Of a stretch of 64,000 bases of DNA, positions 61,640-64,000 are shown in pieces. The stretch is from Gymnorhina tibicen (lineage: Eukaryota; Chordata; Aves; Passeriformes; Artamidae), in contig VXAZ01000995.1 of NCBI GenBank assembly GCA_013399875.1, positions 516,797-580,796 of the forward strand. The letters run 5' to 3'. A program made the position numbers and the translations under genes. Within the stretch, counting starts at the first letter, position 1. Every line of letters begins with the position of its first letter. The notes under the pieces are model-generated. The model saw only the letters and a program-made list of their open reading frames with translations. It did not search any database and was not told the DNA's origin.

Positions 61640-61945
61640 TTTGTAGCTCTCGGTGTGTAATGAGACATTTTTGCTGTTGCTGATAATTCTGCAGATTCCA
61701 TTGTACCCAGACATATGGTGTCAGTTGTTTGAAGGCTTTAGAACCCCTCGGATTGGCTGTGATGTAAAAATTCAATAATCCCCATAGAAAACTTCGGACT
61801 TCTCGAACCAGAGTTTAAAATCCACATGCTTGCTTGCAGACTGGGGAGTTTTAAAAACAAACGGGCCCTTGTAGATAATTTAGCATTAATGGCCCGAGTC
61901 AACAAGAAGTGCAAAGCATTAAGCCCCCAGGAAGAGTGATACATA
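61640..61945. other. Candidate conserved noncoding element
   Basis: Retains CpGs (CCCCTCGGATTGG, ACTTCGGACTTCTCGAACC, AACGGGCCC, GCCCGAGTC) in a CpG-poor setting. Homeodomain-type words are packed close by (TTCAATAATCCCC, TTTAGCATTAATGGCC, GTGTAATGAG). No frame with motifs and no repeat identity. This is the best single-copy candidate for a constrained regulatory element in the right half, but the evidence is composition only. Confidence 0.35.
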
Positions 61946-64000
61946 GTCTGAGCTGTGCTTCCAGAGGGTATGTGCCAGATGGAAATATGTATAACCAGTT
62001 TTACCAGTAGTCAGCGTGTATTAAATTAGTGTTATTAAAGGACAACTTTTCAGTACTTCAGTAAGGAAGAATGACAATCTGCCTTCTCTCTGTAGTCCTA
62101 ATCCAAAGCCAGAAGCAGCCAGTTGAAAGACCCCATTGGTTTTGATGGGTTTTCTATTGAGTCAGGCTGGATGGAAGGCAGCTGTGGGGAATTGGAGGGC
62201 CCTGGTTTAGCAGATGCTTCTGGTTTCCTCTAAGCCCATGCAAGTCACCACAGGTCCTTCACATCATGTGTGTCTGGAGTGAAATCATGACTCCATCACA
62301 GTCAGCAAGAGTCTTACCAATGACTAGGGGTGGGTTTAAAATTTTACCCCTGGTATAAGTAGGCCAGTTTATTTTATTTGCTCTGGATATTAAATATCCC
62401 CAACAAGGGTGTTCTGCTTGGATTGTCTCAGTGGGCTGGTAAGCACAAGAGTTTGACTATTAAGTGTCTATAGCCCTGTTACCTGATTTGGAGCATAAAG
62501 ACATACTTTCTATGCTCAGAGCCTAAAATAAAGCATATGTTATTGTAGCTGTCTAATAAAAAATAATTGGACAAAGGCCAAAATTAAATGAATCAGGACC
62601 ATTTTCCCTTGCCATATCATGCCCTCAAACAGTGTTTCACCAAGGCTGCAAAAGGATTTGTGAAACGTGGCTGAGTACAGATAGTGTTTGAACAAAGAAG
62701 GAATAACATTTCCTCCATCCTTCTAATACATTTGTTTCTATGTACTGTGGTAAAGCATAGGTTTTTTTTTAGGGAAAAGAAGTATATTAGTCTTCTGTAG
62801 TTTTTAATGAACCACAGGGCCTGCACTTATTTTTATGTGTTACTTTTATAACTCTTGTGTTTGGGGCAGCAGGACTCTGAAATCCAGGTTGTAAGTAGGT
62901 CCCGGAAACACAGAGTGAATCAATTGAACAATGCACAACAGCTGGTAACTTCATTGCTCTTGTATATTGCAGGAGTACCAGAATGGGTGCAGCCCATCTA
63001 GAAATATTTCCCGTCTTCATCTCTTTCTGAGAAAACTACTTAAACCCCTTGGTTGACCACTGGCCAAGCACTGGCCAGCCATTGTCCAGCAAACAGAGGT
63101 CAAATACGCAGCATGCAAGGTAAGATCAGTCTGTCTGTACAGCCTACTTTTGGGTGTACAAAGAAGGGTAAGTAAACTGGGAAAGCAAAAAAGGTTTTGG
63201 TCTTTAGGATCCCTTGAATTGCTTTAGGCTAAATTAATCTTTTAGGTTTTGCCAGGAATAATACATCCCTGGTGATGAAAAGACACTTATTCCTTGTAAC
63301 ACCCTTTCATTTGCAGTCCCTCCTAGCACTAGTTCCAGGGGAATTTCCAGATGAGATATTTGAAAGCTTTTTGGTTTTTATGTGCTGCTGGACCAGCATG
63401 AAGGGGAGTCACATGTGCTGGAGGATTGAACTACATTCATATCTATATGATTTCTCTCCTCCTGAGCAAACTCCATCCAGAGTTTCCCAAAACCACAAAA
63501 TGAGAATGCTTCCTCCTTCGAAGCTGGCATGGAGGAAGAGGAACTGAGCCTTTTCCAAAGACAGCTCTATCTCAGCTGAAGTTCAAAAGATTAGGAGCAC
63601 CCAGGTATAGCACTCAGAAAACCAAAAAGCGGTTTATTCAAGCCAAAATTTTTAACAAAATTTGATTTTACTCTCAAATAATTGCTTTTATATGACCAAA
63701 AAAGTTCCCAAAAAGTTAATTTTGCTGAAATTATCTAGGTAAGACAAATTTAATTCCATGATCCTCTCAGACACAGAGGCCAAGTTTGCTTGCAAGGTGC
63801 AATTTTCCCATCTCTTGTTCTTTGGATCATGAGAAAACCCAGCAGTACGCTCACCTCTAGTTGCCACCATTGCAATCTCTTATGTTTGTGTCAATATTGC
63901 CGCTGTCTGGAAGGGAATAAAATGGCATATTTGACAATGGGGAGCTGTGTCTCTAGAGCCCAAAACAATGTCATTTGGAGATATATTGTTTCTCTGTCAT
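61946..64000. other. Non-coding unique sequence, no gene seen
   Basis: Unique sequence up to the window end, with only short frames (60-91 codons) lacking motifs. A repeated TGGCCA-type word occurs at 63056-63083 (ACCACTGGCCAAGCACTGGCCAGCC), a minor local duplication. Confidence 0.45.

Overview
The window looks like a gene-desert segment of a bird genome. It is AT-rich and CpG-poor. The only convincing protein-coding homology is decayed retrotransposon sequence. The bird assignment rests on three things: a 5'-truncated CR1 LINE with a long readable reverse transcriptase (38838-40040), a CR1 3' tail with the bird-type octamer end (26629-26775), and a partial LTR of a type I recognise from bird endogenous retroviruses (16017-16425). 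I recognise no host gene exon, tRNA, rRNA or CRISPR array. Every open frame outside the CR1 copies is short, lacks domain motifs and is what chance would give in 64 kb.

Layout. 1-11 kb: unique sequence with a few simple repeats and some AT-rich homeodomain-site-like patches. 11.2-12.4 kb: two pieces of a very old CR1/L3-type LINE on the minus strand, recognisable from RT-type peptides. 13.9 kb: a fresh 44-bp tandem duplication. 15.1 kb: a perfect 14-bp hairpin. 16.0-16.75 kb: a truncated LTR abutting an inverted CR1 RT fragment. 20.2-29.7 kb: the most interesting part. It holds two pairs of locally duplicated noncoding elements: pair A/B at 20214-20387 and 24396-24585 (92.7% identity by eye over an 82-bp core), and pair C/D at 27577-27635 and 29590-29648 (about 80% over 59 bp). 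All are in the same orientation; A, B and C carry the POU octamer ATTTGCAT. 36-38 kb: several old amniote repeat relics. 38.8-40.0 kb: the CR1 copy. 43.9 and 50.4 kb: two palindromic, MITE-like relics, the second with perfect 16-bp terminal inverted repeats. 50.9-64 kb: unique sequence, with a CpG-bearing patch near 61.7 kb that resembles a conserved noncoding element.

Working interpretation (inference): this is a regulatory landscape of a distant developmental gene, in which enhancer-like elements were duplicated in tandem and then retained. The gene they serve lies outside the window and cannot be named from it. Repeat-family names come from recalled family features, and percent identities were counted by eye.
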